A stretch of DNA of 64,000 bases from Adiantum capillus-veneris (lineage: Eukaryota > Streptophyta > Polypodiopsida > Polypodiales > Pteridaceae): the NCBI GenBank assembly GCA_014529385.2, contig CM043963.1:64283469-64347468 (forward strand), written 5' to 3'. A program made the translations under genes and the position numbers. Position 1 is the first letter of the stretch. Each line of letters starts with the position of its first letter. Positions 1-9,745 of this stretch are shown piece by piece. The notes below the pieces were generated by a model, which searched no databases, was not told the DNA's origin, and worked only from the letters and a program-made list of their open reading frames with translations.

Positions 1-745
1 TAGTGATTGGTATAGTCGCATTGGATTCATCCCCCTCAAAGTATTGTCCCAACTTGTTAACAGGTATTTCTATAACAAGGTTCTCATCTAGGTTGGGTTG
101 TGGATCTATGTATTCCTCCTCTATTGGCATCTCGCCAGCTCCATCCATCTGTGCAAATTGTGGTAGCCCAAACTTTAGTTCTCCATTGAGGAAGGCTCGA
201 AGAGCTGAGACTAGCTCAGGGTCTTTATATAGTTTGGACATGATGGTGGTTCTAACTTCTGAAGACATGAAATCCATCAATTTGGCAATGTTTAACGGCA
301 CCTTTTGGCCTTGAGTCCCTTGACGTGGGGAAGATGGGATCTCCATTTCTTCGATAGGATCAGGTAGTCCCTCTGTAAACATTCTTTCCATCAAGAAGTG
401 AGTACGCCCACTTTCCCATGACTTTAAGTCACTTTCTTCTTGGATGACACTAGGTATGTCCAAGGGTCTATGGACTTGGTGAGGTTGTTGTTGCGTAGGG
501 AACACGGTGTCTATAATTTGGATCTTCCTAGGTGCTGGTTCTAGATCCCTTTGGGTATCTTCTACCAAACTCCTTAATTGCTTGACTCGCTCAATCTCCT
601 CTGTAGGGTTTGGGTAAGTTCCTATCTTCTTTTTGGATCCTGGCCATTGTGGCTCATGAAGATCTTCCTTGTTGGTTTCTATATTAGTGGTCGTTTTGGT
701 CTCCATGGTTTCACCTGAATTAGAATCTTCTTCAACGTCGTTCAT
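1..745 (-). CDS. G1 protease ORF, N-terminal 248 codons
   Basis: Reading the minus strand from the ATG at 743-745 (MNDVEEDS) I find no stop to the window edge. The end reads NKLGQYFEGDESNA, aligning with the segment just before the retropepsin core of the G2 ORF at 15877-17547. The N-terminal two thirds is a charged, low-complexity linker with MSSEVRTTI-type helices shared with G2. The catalytic Asp lies beyond the edge, so activity cannot be judged. The product would be the protease of a gag-protease polyprotein acting in the virus-like particle. Function is assigned by homology to G2 only. Confidence 0.7.
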   Translation of the reverse strand, partial: MNDVEEDSNSGETMETKTTTNIETNKEDLHEPQWPGSKKKIGTYPNPTEEIERVKQLRSLVEDTQRDLEPAPRKIQIIDTVFPTQQQPHQVHRPLDIPSVIQEESDLKSWESGRTHFLMERMFTEGLPDPIEEMEIPSSPRQGTQGQKVPLNIAKLMDFMSSEVRTTIMSKLYKDPELVSALRAFLNGELKFGLPQFAQMDGAGEMPIEEEYIDPQPNLDENLVIEIPVNKLGQYFEGDESNATIPIT

Positions 746-946
746 ATATACGGGGTCGTCACCAGTCCCTATGTTGGTCTTTGAACCGGGGTCTGACTTC
801 GCTGCTTTTTGCGATCTCTTTCTTCGTGTTTTCTTCTTTTTCTGAGATTGGGCAATTGATGCCGCATCTCTTTCCTCAAGAATATAATTTTGTTTTTGGA
901 GCATCGATCGTGTGAGTACGTTTACTGGTACCACGGGTGTACTTGG

Positions 947-2550
947 TCATGGCTCCTCAGTAACTTCAATCAAGTTTAATGGCGTGATCTTTGGTGCATT
1001 TGGATTATTTGGACATTGGGCAATCAAATGATCTATGCCACATCGATTACACATGAGTATCGGCATTGTAGACGTACTCGCTTGATTGGTTTGCATTAGT
1101 GTGGTGTTCTTTTGTAGCCTAATAGGACACTCTGCTACACGATGTGGACCTCCACACTCATAGCATTGAAGAGGTGGTCTCTTAGCAGTGTAATTGATAT
1201 TTTGGCCTCTTGCCGCAAGAGCAGCTACTTGATATACAGGTTTGACTTGTCCCCAATAGTCCTCCATGTAGTATTGTGGACTTTCTTCAAGCACATTACA
1301 TCCCATAGGCGATATTAGGATCTATATCTTCCTCATAGCCTTCCAAACAAGAAATAGATGACTCACAATCCACTTGATTCACAGAAGTGATTCTCGGATG
1401 TGGTGGTTGCGGTCCTAGCACTGGAGGTGGTAAGGGTGTTGTTTGAACAACATTTTGGGCCCTAGGGACCATGTGTTGTGCTGTTTGTTCAAGAGGTGGG
1501 GCCGGCATCAATGCAGGCACTCGAGGCGTGTCTGTCCATGCTAAGGTTGGTCTATTGGCCATCGCGCGCTTAAATACTATGCAATCCTTAGCTTGATGAC
1601 CATACCTCCCACAGGCATTGCAGTTCCCATTGAATTTTACTCTAAAAGTAGGGCATTCACTGGTACTATGCGGTCCATAGCATACTGAGCACCATTGTTG
1701 CTCCCTTCTTGGATACATATGATTGTTTTGCGGAGCACGATTGTCTCTAAGACTCTCTTGAATAGCCTTGGTGAGATCTGCTAAAGTCATCTCAGATATC
1801 TTTGGCTCCTTAGCAATAGGCTTTAGGGTCATTGGCTGATGCCCCGATACTTGTGAGCTAATAGATTTAGACTCAACAGACACTCTTTCTCCTTGAATCA
1901 TTAAATTATCCTCCAATTGGATCGCATTGTCAAAGTCTCCGTGTGTAGGTCATATTCTCAATTTTCATTGAGAAATACCCCGTCCAAACTTGGTGTACTA
2001 GAGGGTTGCCGCGAGGTGGATGCAATGTTGCTTCCCATGTTTTGACTTTTAGTCACCGCTACCTTAGAGGCGACTTTGGAATGTGGTAGCTCGGTAGGAC
2101 CCTCATTAAATGAGGTAGGTAGAATGTCCACGTGGACACTCTGAGGGAGTGTGGGGTCTATAGGAGATGTGAATGGTGATTCTAATTCCCCACCCCCTTC
2201 GTTTACTTCACTAGCTGTAGGTTCAGAGCGTGAAGCTCTACTAAAAGTTTCTATCAAACGGCTAAAAACACTAGTTCCACGTTGTTGGGCCCAGCTAGTA
2301 CGGTTTCATTTGTTCCCCCAGGGCTTCGTGTAAGATGATCTTCCATAATATCGTAGTCAGAGGAAGAGTCGCTAGCCGCTATATTTGGGTCTTGGGTTGC
2401 ACTACCTTGGGTCCCCGTCGAGGGCGTAGACCCTAGCGTGGAAGGATAGTGAGTACCCCCGTAAATCGAAGCACTAGCTAGTTGTTCGGACTCTAGCACA
2501 CGACCAGAGCGTAGATACATGTGCTTTGGGTTCCCTACAAGTGTCGGCAA
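947..2550 (-). pseudogene. G1 gag with four zinc knuckles, capsid deleted
   Basis: Four overlapping or abutting minus-strand reading blocks (2550-2254, 2257-1958, 1916-1296, 1306-947) together resemble the G2 gag. Four nucleocapsid knuckles are readable: CSVCYGPHSTSEC, CNACGRYGHQAKDC, CYECGGPHRVAEC and CNRCGIDHLIAQC. The second is a normal CX2CX4HX4C; the others have only three residues before His. Compared with G2, about 1.2 kb is missing near 1930-1950, and with it the whole retrotransposon gag (capsid) domain. The N-terminal block starts MPTLVGNPKHMYLRSGRV. The copy could not build particles alone. Confidence 0.8.
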
Positions 2551-3344
2551 GTACCCTCAAAGGTTACTTGCTTTGTTTTGTGGGTGTTTTGCACCCCGTT
2601 TTCTACTTGATTTTTTCTTGTTTTTGATGTTTTTTGAATGTTTTTTTAATGTTTGATTTTTTTGATTGAAGTGTGTGATAGCTCGAAATGAGCGTATCAC
2701 TTAAAGGGTCGCTATGTACTTTACATCACAATTTTTGGGCATCTGACATTTTGTTGGTCCTCAAAAATCAATTTTTAGCTATGTGTGAAGCTAAAATTCG
2801 TTTTTTTAAAAGGCGATCGAGGCCTAGGCCTGAGCGTGAGCTTGGGCTTGGGTCTGGGAGATATTCCTGATCCCGGTTCTACCTTTAAATTTTATTTATT
2901 TGTTTTAAAAAATTTTAAATTTTAAATTTTATTTATTTATTTATTTATTTTTAAACAAAAAGGATAAGGTCGCCGCGGCCTGCGCGAGAGCACACACACA
3001 CTCTATCTACCTACTTCTAACTAATACACCTACTCTTACACACTAACACACTCTATTAACTCTCACTAATCTACTTCCTACTTATTGTACACAGAAAACT
3101 AACTACCTTAATACACAGAGAATAAACACAGAACCTTTGAAATCTCTATTAACAAAGAAAACTAACTACCTTAATACACAGAGAATAAACACAGAACCTT
3201 TGAAAACTCCATTAATAAAAAAAACACACAGTATAACACCAAATCCCTCTTCTCAACACACACACACTCCTTCCTTACCTTTCCTACAATAGAAATTGCA
3301 CCACGGAGAAGCACAGAGTGCTACTCCAGCTTCATGTATGGCAT
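2551..3344. other. G1 5' leader, non-coding
   Basis: AT-rich leader between gag and the PBS. It contains a GGCCTAGGCCTGAGCGTG-like purine/GGGCTT stretch (about 2818-2862) that recurs in the G2 leader at 20903-20958, A/T homopolymer runs, and a 63-bp tandem duplication. No ORF of interest. Confidence 0.6.
3094..3219. repeat. 63-bp tandem duplication in G1 leader
   Basis: Two adjacent copies start at 3094 and 3157 with GAAAACTAACTACCTTAATA and differ by only a few bases. The G2 leader does not show the same duplication. Confidence 0.8.
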
Positions 3345-3362
3345 TCCCCGGTAGTGGCGCCA
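3345..3362 (-). promoter_or_regulatory. G1 primer-binding site
   Basis: The minus strand reads TGGCGCC, four variable bases, then CCGGGGA, four bases from the LTR edge. This resembles the tRNA-Asp-type PBS of plant Athila/Tat-class gypsy elements. It fixes the minus orientation of G1. Confidence 0.75.
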
Positions 3363-3366
3363 AAAA

Positions 3367-3640
3367 TGTGCGCGTATGTTGCACGTGTCAATGCAAGGAA
3401 CTTGCTGATACACCGTGTGCGAGCCACAAATGGCTCCAAGCACACAACAAGCCTAAACTAGTAAGCTCAAAGAAGGCGATGCTGTGTCACTCACTGCTCT
3501 ACGCTTGCTTCGTGGAGGATTCCTCGCCGCGAAGAAGAAGGAGCCGCCGCTTCGCCGTGCTCAACCGCTTCGCCGCCGTCGTGCCTTCGTAATGCTCGAT
3601 CGCCCACACACACACACACACTCTCTCTCTCTCTCTCTCT

Positions 3641-3674
<34 letters not shown>

Positions 3675-3984
3675 AGGAGGTGAAGAAGAAGAAGATGGAG
3701 CAAGAGCACTCTTCTATCGCACAAATGAGAGAATGAGTGAATTTTAGGTTTAGTTGGATTTTATATGAGCTCGCCCCATTCACACTTGGGCGCCTATGCT
3801 TAGCCAACTAATCCCTTGAATGTTCCAGTTAGAGTGCGCCTCTCATAGGCGATCACTCTTACCCTTTTCCTATTGGACCGACAAGCCCGGTACCTGACTC
3901 TACCAAATAAATAATACAATGTCCGCCGTAGGTTACAACGTCCGTCGTAGGTGATAGGGTGTCCATGAGCCGTGAGGGTTAACA
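3367..3984 (-). repeat. G1 5' LTR (618 bp)
   Basis: Begins TGTGCGCG and ends GGGTTAACA on the plus strand. It aligns over its length with the G2 LTRs (13086-13702, 21485-22081), including GAGCCACAAATGGCTCCAAG, a (CA)n(CT)n(CA)n tract and the AGCCGTGAGGGTTAA end. The 5' end differs from G2 by several substitutions. Confidence 0.9.
3603..3674. repeat. (CA)n(CT)n(CA)n microsatellite inside the LTR
   Basis: A compound dinucleotide tract that occupies the same LTR position in all three LTRs of this family, with different repeat counts, followed by a GAAGAAGAAG/GGAGATGG purine run. Translations through it are low-complexity artefacts. Confidence 0.95.
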
Positions 3985-4929
3985 ACCGGATTTATGTGGA
4001 GCCGCCCCCCCCTCCAGTAGGCATTTGTATTATGATTTCTCCCGTCAAGAGGGACTTGTTACAATACAATCTTTGTGTTCCTTGTGACCTAGGTGATACA
4101 ATGAAGATGGAAAGCTTCATGCATCATGAGCATAACATAAACTTTGAGGAACACATTAACTATCCCAAGACCTCAAACACCTTCGAAGGTGGAGAGAGCT
4201 AGCAAGGAATGAGGGTAGGGAAGAGGAAGAAGAAACATTTCATATGAGAAAGAATTAGTTCCTCACTTATAATCACTCTTTTTGCTAGCATAAATGAGAG
4301 CATAGTAATGAAGATGGAGAAGATGGCAAGCTTAAGCATTGAAGCATGGATCTTGGTTGGATTTGCAATCCCATAGACAAGAGTGTTGGTGTAGGCCCTC
4401 AACCTCTACTTGCTTGGAGAAGGAGAGGGAGCTCTTGCACTTTGCACAATGCACAATGAGAGTATGTGTGAGTGTGTGTGGGAGAGTCGACCCCCCCTTG
4501 TAGCTCATGCTTGAAGCCCATTGGACCCCTCCAGGCCTATCTAGCCAATCACAACTAGGAGGTAAATCAAGTAACAAGGGTAGCCTTGGGACGTGTCCCC
4601 CTTTCCCCTTTGAGAGAGAGGACTTGATAAATGTAAAAACAATTAATTAAATCTTCATCTTCTAATTTATCATTGGACCTCTTGAGTGGACTTTTACACT
4701 AACTATTGGAGGTCTTCAATCAAGCCAACCCTAAGGTCTTATGCTCCATTGGTTAGCCTTGATCTTTCATAGACCATATCTCATTTGGGCCCCTTTACCA
4801 TTGGCCCCTTGTTGAGATAGATCTATAAGCACATGTCTATATATTAACCCTTGGTCCCGTTTATTCTCCCACATTAAGTGATATGTTTAATATGAGAAAA
4901 TCATTTGGGGTGTATTAGATTTTATGACA
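3985..4929 (-). repeat. G0 3' LTR, inner part
   Basis: Aligns with 9918-11311 (ACCGGATTTATGTGGAGCCG to TTTTATGACA) and lacks a ~390-bp block that is present in the other LTR. The outer part has been displaced by the G1 insertion at 3984/3985. Confidence 0.85.
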
Positions 4930-5286
4930 TTACCTCTGAAATGATAGGCGTCCTCGACTATGAGGTAGAAGTGATAAAGCCTTAGTCATTAGAAAATCTT
5001 ACTTAGCGGGTATAGGATCCCTTTTTACCATACGACATCTTTCCAGGATGGATGACCAATCCATTTGGTGCTTGGGAGACATAGCTGCCGCAAGCATGTC
5101 TACTCTTTAGTCCATTTCATTCTCTCAAATTAGTGTGACAAATTCTACTTGGTGTTTGAGAGACTTCGTCATCACAATCATGATTCTAACTAGCATCCAT
5201 ATTATTTAAATTTGTGCACAATAAAAAAGAGAACTAGTCTTATAAGACAAAAACATGAGTCATTTAAAAGAAATTTGTACATTTGC
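4930..5286. other. G0 3' untranslated segment
   Basis: Sequence between the end of pol and the 3' LTR. A pyrimidine-rich stretch (TTACCTCT) directly abuts the LTR and may be the complement of a degenerate polypurine tract. No coding potential seen. Confidence 0.5.
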
Positions 5287-7890
5287 TTACTCTAATGTAG
5301 CATTGTAAGCATTGACAAGGTTTATACTATCCTTAAGTTGTATTCCTTGCATCCATCTAGCATCTTCAAAAGGATAATTTTTGAACTTAATAAGATACCG
5401 TCGGATAATCTTACCATGTCGTAGTACCTTGTCTTCATGCCGAAGGATAGCTTCGGGTTGTAGCACCTCTTCTTGGTCTTCAACTTCATGAGGGTCTTCA
5501 ATAATTGGTTCACTTGGTGGCTCTGGATGTTGGTAACCCATGGTGTTTGAAAATCTGAGATATGAAGAGAGTTTCCATTTGGTGTGCCTTAATAGTCTTT
5601 TTGATAGGATAAAGTGTGCTTGCTTGCTAAACCTATTGACTATTGTCTATATTCCCATATTCCCATGGATAGACATGGGCAATCCAAAGATGAAATCCAT
5701 GGATATACTCTTCCATGGATATACTCTCCCATGAAATCCATGGATATACTCTCCCATGGTGAATTTGGGATAGGCAATGACTGGAGTAATCCAAGTTGCT
5801 TCCCTCTATCATATTTGGTCTTTTGGTATACTACGTATTTTGAAACATACTCTTGTATGTCCACTTTCATGGTAGGCCAATAAAAATACATCTCTACTCC
5901 TTGAAGAGTAGGTTGAATACCTCTATGCCCCGCATAGGGAGGAGCATAGGATTCATACATAACTTTCTCACGAAGGGAATGGGAAACACTAACCTATTTC
6001 CATGGAGAAGATAAACATCCTGCAAGATGAATGGTCCCTCTTTCTTCCCGAAAGCAAAGGCTGATATTATGTCTCTAAAGTCAAGGTCAGTAGCATACTC
6101 ATCTATCATAGAAGATAGACCATTGTGAGTAGCTATAGACACCGCATTAACTTTTGGTCGTCGTGAAAGTGCATCGGCCACTTGATTGTGCTTACCAACA
6201 ATGTGAGCAATATGGAAATTAAATTGCAAAAGAAAATTTTCCCACCTCATTTGTTTGTCGGAAAGCTTGGTTTGCGTCATGAAATACTTGAGACTTTGGT
6301 GGTCGGTTCGTTGAATAAATGGAGTCCTTAATAAATAGTGCCTCCATGTGTCTAGGTCATGTAGAAAAGCTAGAAGATCTTTCTCATAAATACCAAAGAC
6401 TCGTTCATCGTTATTGAGCCTATGACACTCATATGATATGGCATGCCCTTCTTGAAGCAAAATTGCTCAAAGGCAATCACCACAAGCATCACATTGGACC
6501 TCAAATGGCTTTGAGAGATCTGGAAGCATGAGGACTAGTTGTGCGAGGTAAGTTTATCCTTGATCTTGTCAATAGCATTTTGTTCCTTAGTAGTCCATAC
6601 ATACTTAACGTTCTTCTTAGTTATGTCATGTAGTGGTCCTGCTATTTGCTATGAAGCGTCTATAGTATGCACACATACCAATAAAGCTTCTTAGCTCATG
6701 TAGATTCCTTGGATTAGGCCATTCTTTTATTACCTCTAACTTCAATGGATCCATACGGATACCATCTTGAGAGATAATATGACCTAGGTATTGAATCTCT
6801 TGGAGGAAAATTTTGCTTTTCTTTTGGTTGAGAAAAAGCTTGGTCTCCCTCAATGCTTGAAAAATCACTTGGAGATGTTGCGTATGTTCCTCCAAAGACT
6901 TGGAGTAGATGATGATATCATCAAAGAACACTCCAGTGAATTTGCGGCAAGGTCTAAAATTTTTCTCGATTAGAAGATTGAATGTAGATGGTGCATTAGT
7001 CAAGTCAAAAGGCATGACTAGAGATCTTCATCCACTATCCTTATTTGATGATAGCCACTTTTAAGGTCAATCCTACTGAAGTAGGTAGAGCCTTGTAGCT
7101 TATCAAACAGATCTTCTACCCGAGGCACTGGAAATCTGTTTTTGATAGTGATATGGTTTAGTGCTCGATAGTCCAGACACATACGGTATGTACCATCTTT
7201 CTTTTGCACTAAAAGGATTGGAGAACAAAAGGGAGAGGAACTAGGCCTCACCATCCCTTTGTCTACTAATTCCTGTACTTGCCTCATGATCTCCTCTTGT
7301 TGAGCTTGAGAGACTTGATAAGGAGGCTTGTAAGGCGGTGAGCTTCTTGGAAGGAGGTCAATGCGATGGTCATCTTCCCCTCGTTTTGGAGGTAAGTCCA
7401 TAGGGATATCATCGATGAACACATCTTGGAAACATTTTAGAAAATTAGACAAGTCTAACTCTTCTTGATTCCTATCATTTACATTTGATGAAACATTAGG
7501 ATCTTTTAGAGACTCTTCGATAGAAATCATGTACGCAAAAACTGAGCTCTTCATTGATTTATCAAAAGCAAGAGGATTTACAAGTGGAATAGTGCGACCA
7601 CGCTCACTAGCATCTATATACATGTTCTTTCCCTTGTAGGTGAAGTAGATTCTCCTTTCAGGAAACTTCATATTGGTAGCTATACGACCAAACCATGGCG
7701 CCCCTAGGATAGCATCCCCCTGTTGGAGAGGGGAGATGAAAAATTCTTCCTTGTTGACGTAGCTTTGGATATGAAGCTTCAACTTCCCAATCAAGGGAGT
7801 AACGGAGGCTTGTTGTCCCTTGAAAGCTGTGTCAACCGTTACAATAACTCCCATATCAAAAACTTGAATGCCCAACTTGGTGGACAACTC
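5287..7890 (-). pseudogene. G0 pol: PR remnant, RT, RNase H, integrase remnant, chromodomain
   Basis: Minus-strand blocks in order: 7887-7018 has GAPWFG of the protease end and the RT fingers (RMCLDYRALNHITIKN, FSRIDLKSGYHQIRI). 7015-6626 has the RT palm, with FFDDIIIYS carrying the catalytic DD. 6460-5894 has RNase H with TDHQSLKYFMTQ and ADALSRRP. 5960-5640 has the integrase zinc-finger region (GHRGIQPTL) and the core start SMDFMG. 5541-5287 has a chromodomain-like end (YLIKFKNYPFEDARWMQG). The integrase core with its second Asp and Glu is missing between 5640 and 5541, and the protease D-S/T-G is not found. Normal products would copy and integrate the element; this copy cannot. Confidence 0.85.
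5690..5758. repeat. CATGGATATACTC short tandem repeat
   Basis: Three near-identical units (CCATGGATATACTCT with CCCATGAAAT spacers) lie where the G0 integrase core should be, next to the core deletion. Confidence 0.7.
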
Positions 7891-7916
7891 TGTTGATATG
7901 AAGGCATCATGCTCTC

Positions 7917-8757
7917 TTACCTTTCCCCAAGCATAGGAAAGTGATGATCCTTTGTAATGAGCATCCTCTTTTGGAGCTTTGATGGTGGAAGCCCTAAGAG
8001 TGTCATTGCGAGCATTCTTCTTGGGGAAAGAACGATAGCCATGTCCTTGCTCCCCACACTTGAAACACTTATGATCCTTGCGAAAAGCTTCAAGCTCTTC
8101 AGGGGAGAGTTGTTTTTGACTTTGTAAACTCCCTTCTCCTTGTTGTTGTTGGAAGTGCCTTGGGAAGAATTTTGAGCATTGGTTTTTCCCTTTGCATCAT
8201 TTTTGTCTTTGTTTTCCATGGGCTTGACATTCCGTCTAGCCCCTTGATGGAAATTGATGCATGAAGCAACCATGGTGTGATGGATTACTTCGGTGATAGA
8301 ACCAGGCCGTTGAGAGTTGGTATATTCGGACATCTCTTCAGGTAATCCCGCACAAAATTGTTGCTTTTTCTTGGGAAAGTCTATCTTTTGAAAGACAATA
8401 GCCTTGAGATGTAAATCCCAAAACTTGTCTACATACTTGTGGATAGACTCATGAGGGGAAGCTTCAATCTGCACCATTCGGTGAGCACTTTGTCCTTTGC
8501 ATCGCTTGAAGGGAATTGCTTCATGATGGAAACTCGTAGAGTTTTCCATGTCCTTGGGGATTCATCGTTGTTTCCCACCATTGATGAGCTAATTTTTGGA
8601 AGTGCACAGCTACATGGCGTAGCTTGGAGGACTTTGTGAAGCCCTCGTCTCCAAAGGCCACATTAAATTACTGGATGAAGTCCAACACTTTGTCAGTAGC
8701 ACCAAAGGTGCCATCATAGGTGAGAAAAGAGATACTCTTTCCTCTGTCCTTAAACTT
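7917..8757 (-). pseudogene. G0 gag, capsid/nucleocapsid part
   Basis: The minus-strand block 8549-7917 reads as a gag capsid C-terminus (KYVDKFWDLHLKAI, FCAGLPEEMSEYTN) and a lysine/asparagine-rich linker. In another frame near 8075 a zinc knuckle CFKCGEQGHGYRS is visible, but the final Cys is not. Frame changes separate it from the N-terminal gag block and from pol. Capsid and RNA-binding roles are inferred from position and motif. Confidence 0.65.
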
Positions 8758-9330
8758 CTAATTTAGATTTTGTGACCTTCGCCATGCAGGGTATGATTTG
8801 CGATGTCCTCCCCTCATGTATTCTCTAGGAGAATATCCATAGCTTTCATCGGAAGAGGAGGAAGGTGAACAAGAAGGAGAAGAGGGTGACCTCGTTCTTG
8901 CCCTTTTCTTCCTTTGTTTCCTCTCTCCCCTTTCGGAGTGACGAGGAGAAGGACTGTGTGTTGATCTTTTCCTCTTGGGAGGAGTGGGCGATCGTCTAGA
9001 CCGCCGTCTTTGTGGAGCCACATCTTCAGAGGAACTTAAAGTTTCATTTCTTTCTTGCTCTTTGGATTCCTCCTCTCGTATGGGAGAGAGTCTTCTTTTG
9101 GGGGTCTCTTCAAGAGGCATCCTAAGCTCTCTCTCCTCTTGGAGAGGAAGGGAAATTCCATAAGCGCGAAGTTGTTGAGTAACTTTGGCTTGCAAAGCAG
9201 GGTTGCCCATAGGTTGCTGCAACCTAGTAATGAGATAATTAACAAACATGGGAGCATCTTCATTAACACGTTCATGTGCAAAATCAAAGCTGTCAATGTT
9301 CATTCTACTCTCTTGGTTATTGTCAGCCAT
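8758..9330 (-). CDS. G0 gag N-terminal block with RS-like domain
   Basis: Open from ATG at 9328-9330 (MADNNQESRMN) to the stop at 8758, about 190 residues; an upstream in-frame ATG at 9372 would add 14. Residues ~80-175 are rich in Arg/Ser dipeptides, Pro and Lys (RRRSRRSPTPPKRKRS, RARTRSPSSPS), like the RS domains of splicing factors, then an acidic SSSSDES stretch. A plain gag N-terminus is not expected to carry this. The position before the capsid block and after the PBS/leader says gag. Host-gene capture or convergent low complexity cannot be separated here. Confidence 0.55.
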   Translation of the reverse strand: MADNNQESRMNIDSFDFAHERVNEDAPMFVNYLITRLQQPMGNPALQAKVTQQLRAYGISLPLQEERELRMPLEETPKRRLSPIREEESKEQERNETLSSSEDVAPQRRRSRRSPTPPKRKRSTHSPSPRHSERGERKQRKKRARTRSPSSPSCSPSSSSDESYGYSPREYMRGGHRKSYPAWRRSQNLN

Positions 9331-9372
9331 GTTAACAAAATTTGTGTATGTACTTAGTGTATGCTTTGGCAA

Positions 9373-9731
9373 TTCAAAACCTTAGTTGCCACTCCTCTTA
9401 GCCTTTGAAAATTGGCTCTTGAGTATCTACACCCATGGCTCGAAGTGGTTAATTATAGAGAGTAGTGGAGTAAGTTTAGCTAACATAGCAGAGTTGCCGA
9501 GGGCTAGCTCCTTTCCGACTTCTTATGGCTCAATAATGGTAAAGTCGTAGGCAAGTCTAAAAAAGAATCCATTATTAAGTCCAAACCTCTCAAGGTGTGC
9601 ACCATATCCCACATAATGGACTCAACAAAATCGATAATAGATCCTAGTTCCACTTACCCTAATATAATTAAAAAAATCAACCATAGGCTACTTATGGACC
9701 TCTCTTCTTAAGCAAGAAAAGGGAAACCAAA
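9373..9731. other. G0 5' leader
   Basis: Non-coding leader between the gag start and the PBS; contains AGAGAGTAGTGGAG and CTCTTAAGCAAG runs but no recognisable element. Confidence 0.6.
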
Positions 9732-9744
9732 TGCTCTGATACCA
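9732..9744 (-). promoter_or_regulatory. G0 primer-binding site
   Basis: The minus strand reads TGGTATCAGAGCA, complementary to the 3' end of plant initiator tRNA-Met, one base from the LTR start. Sets element orientation and LTR edge. Confidence 0.9.
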
Positions 9745-9745
9745 A

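Larger units (their letters stand above)
1..3984 (-). mobile_element. G1: gag/protease LTR element (gypsy-type), 5' part
   Basis: From right to left the element shows a 618-bp LTR (3367-3984), a tRNA-Asp-type PBS, a leader, a broken gag and the start of a protease ORF that leaves the window. Gene order and LTR match the complete element G2 at 13086-22081. It sits inside the 3' LTR of G0: the DNA right of 3984 continues a sequence that is uninterrupted at about 9918. The 5 bases after the LTR are ACCGG; the other TSD copy lies outside the window. By analogy with G2 it probably lacks RT and integrase, but that part is not visible. Confidence 0.85.

Noticed and set aside
3484-3747. Open frames of His/Thr/Ser or Val/Cys repeats on both strands in the LTR microsatellites
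   Set aside because: They are translations of (CA)n/(CT)n; the same applies to 11435-11752, 13033-13485 and 21570-21865.
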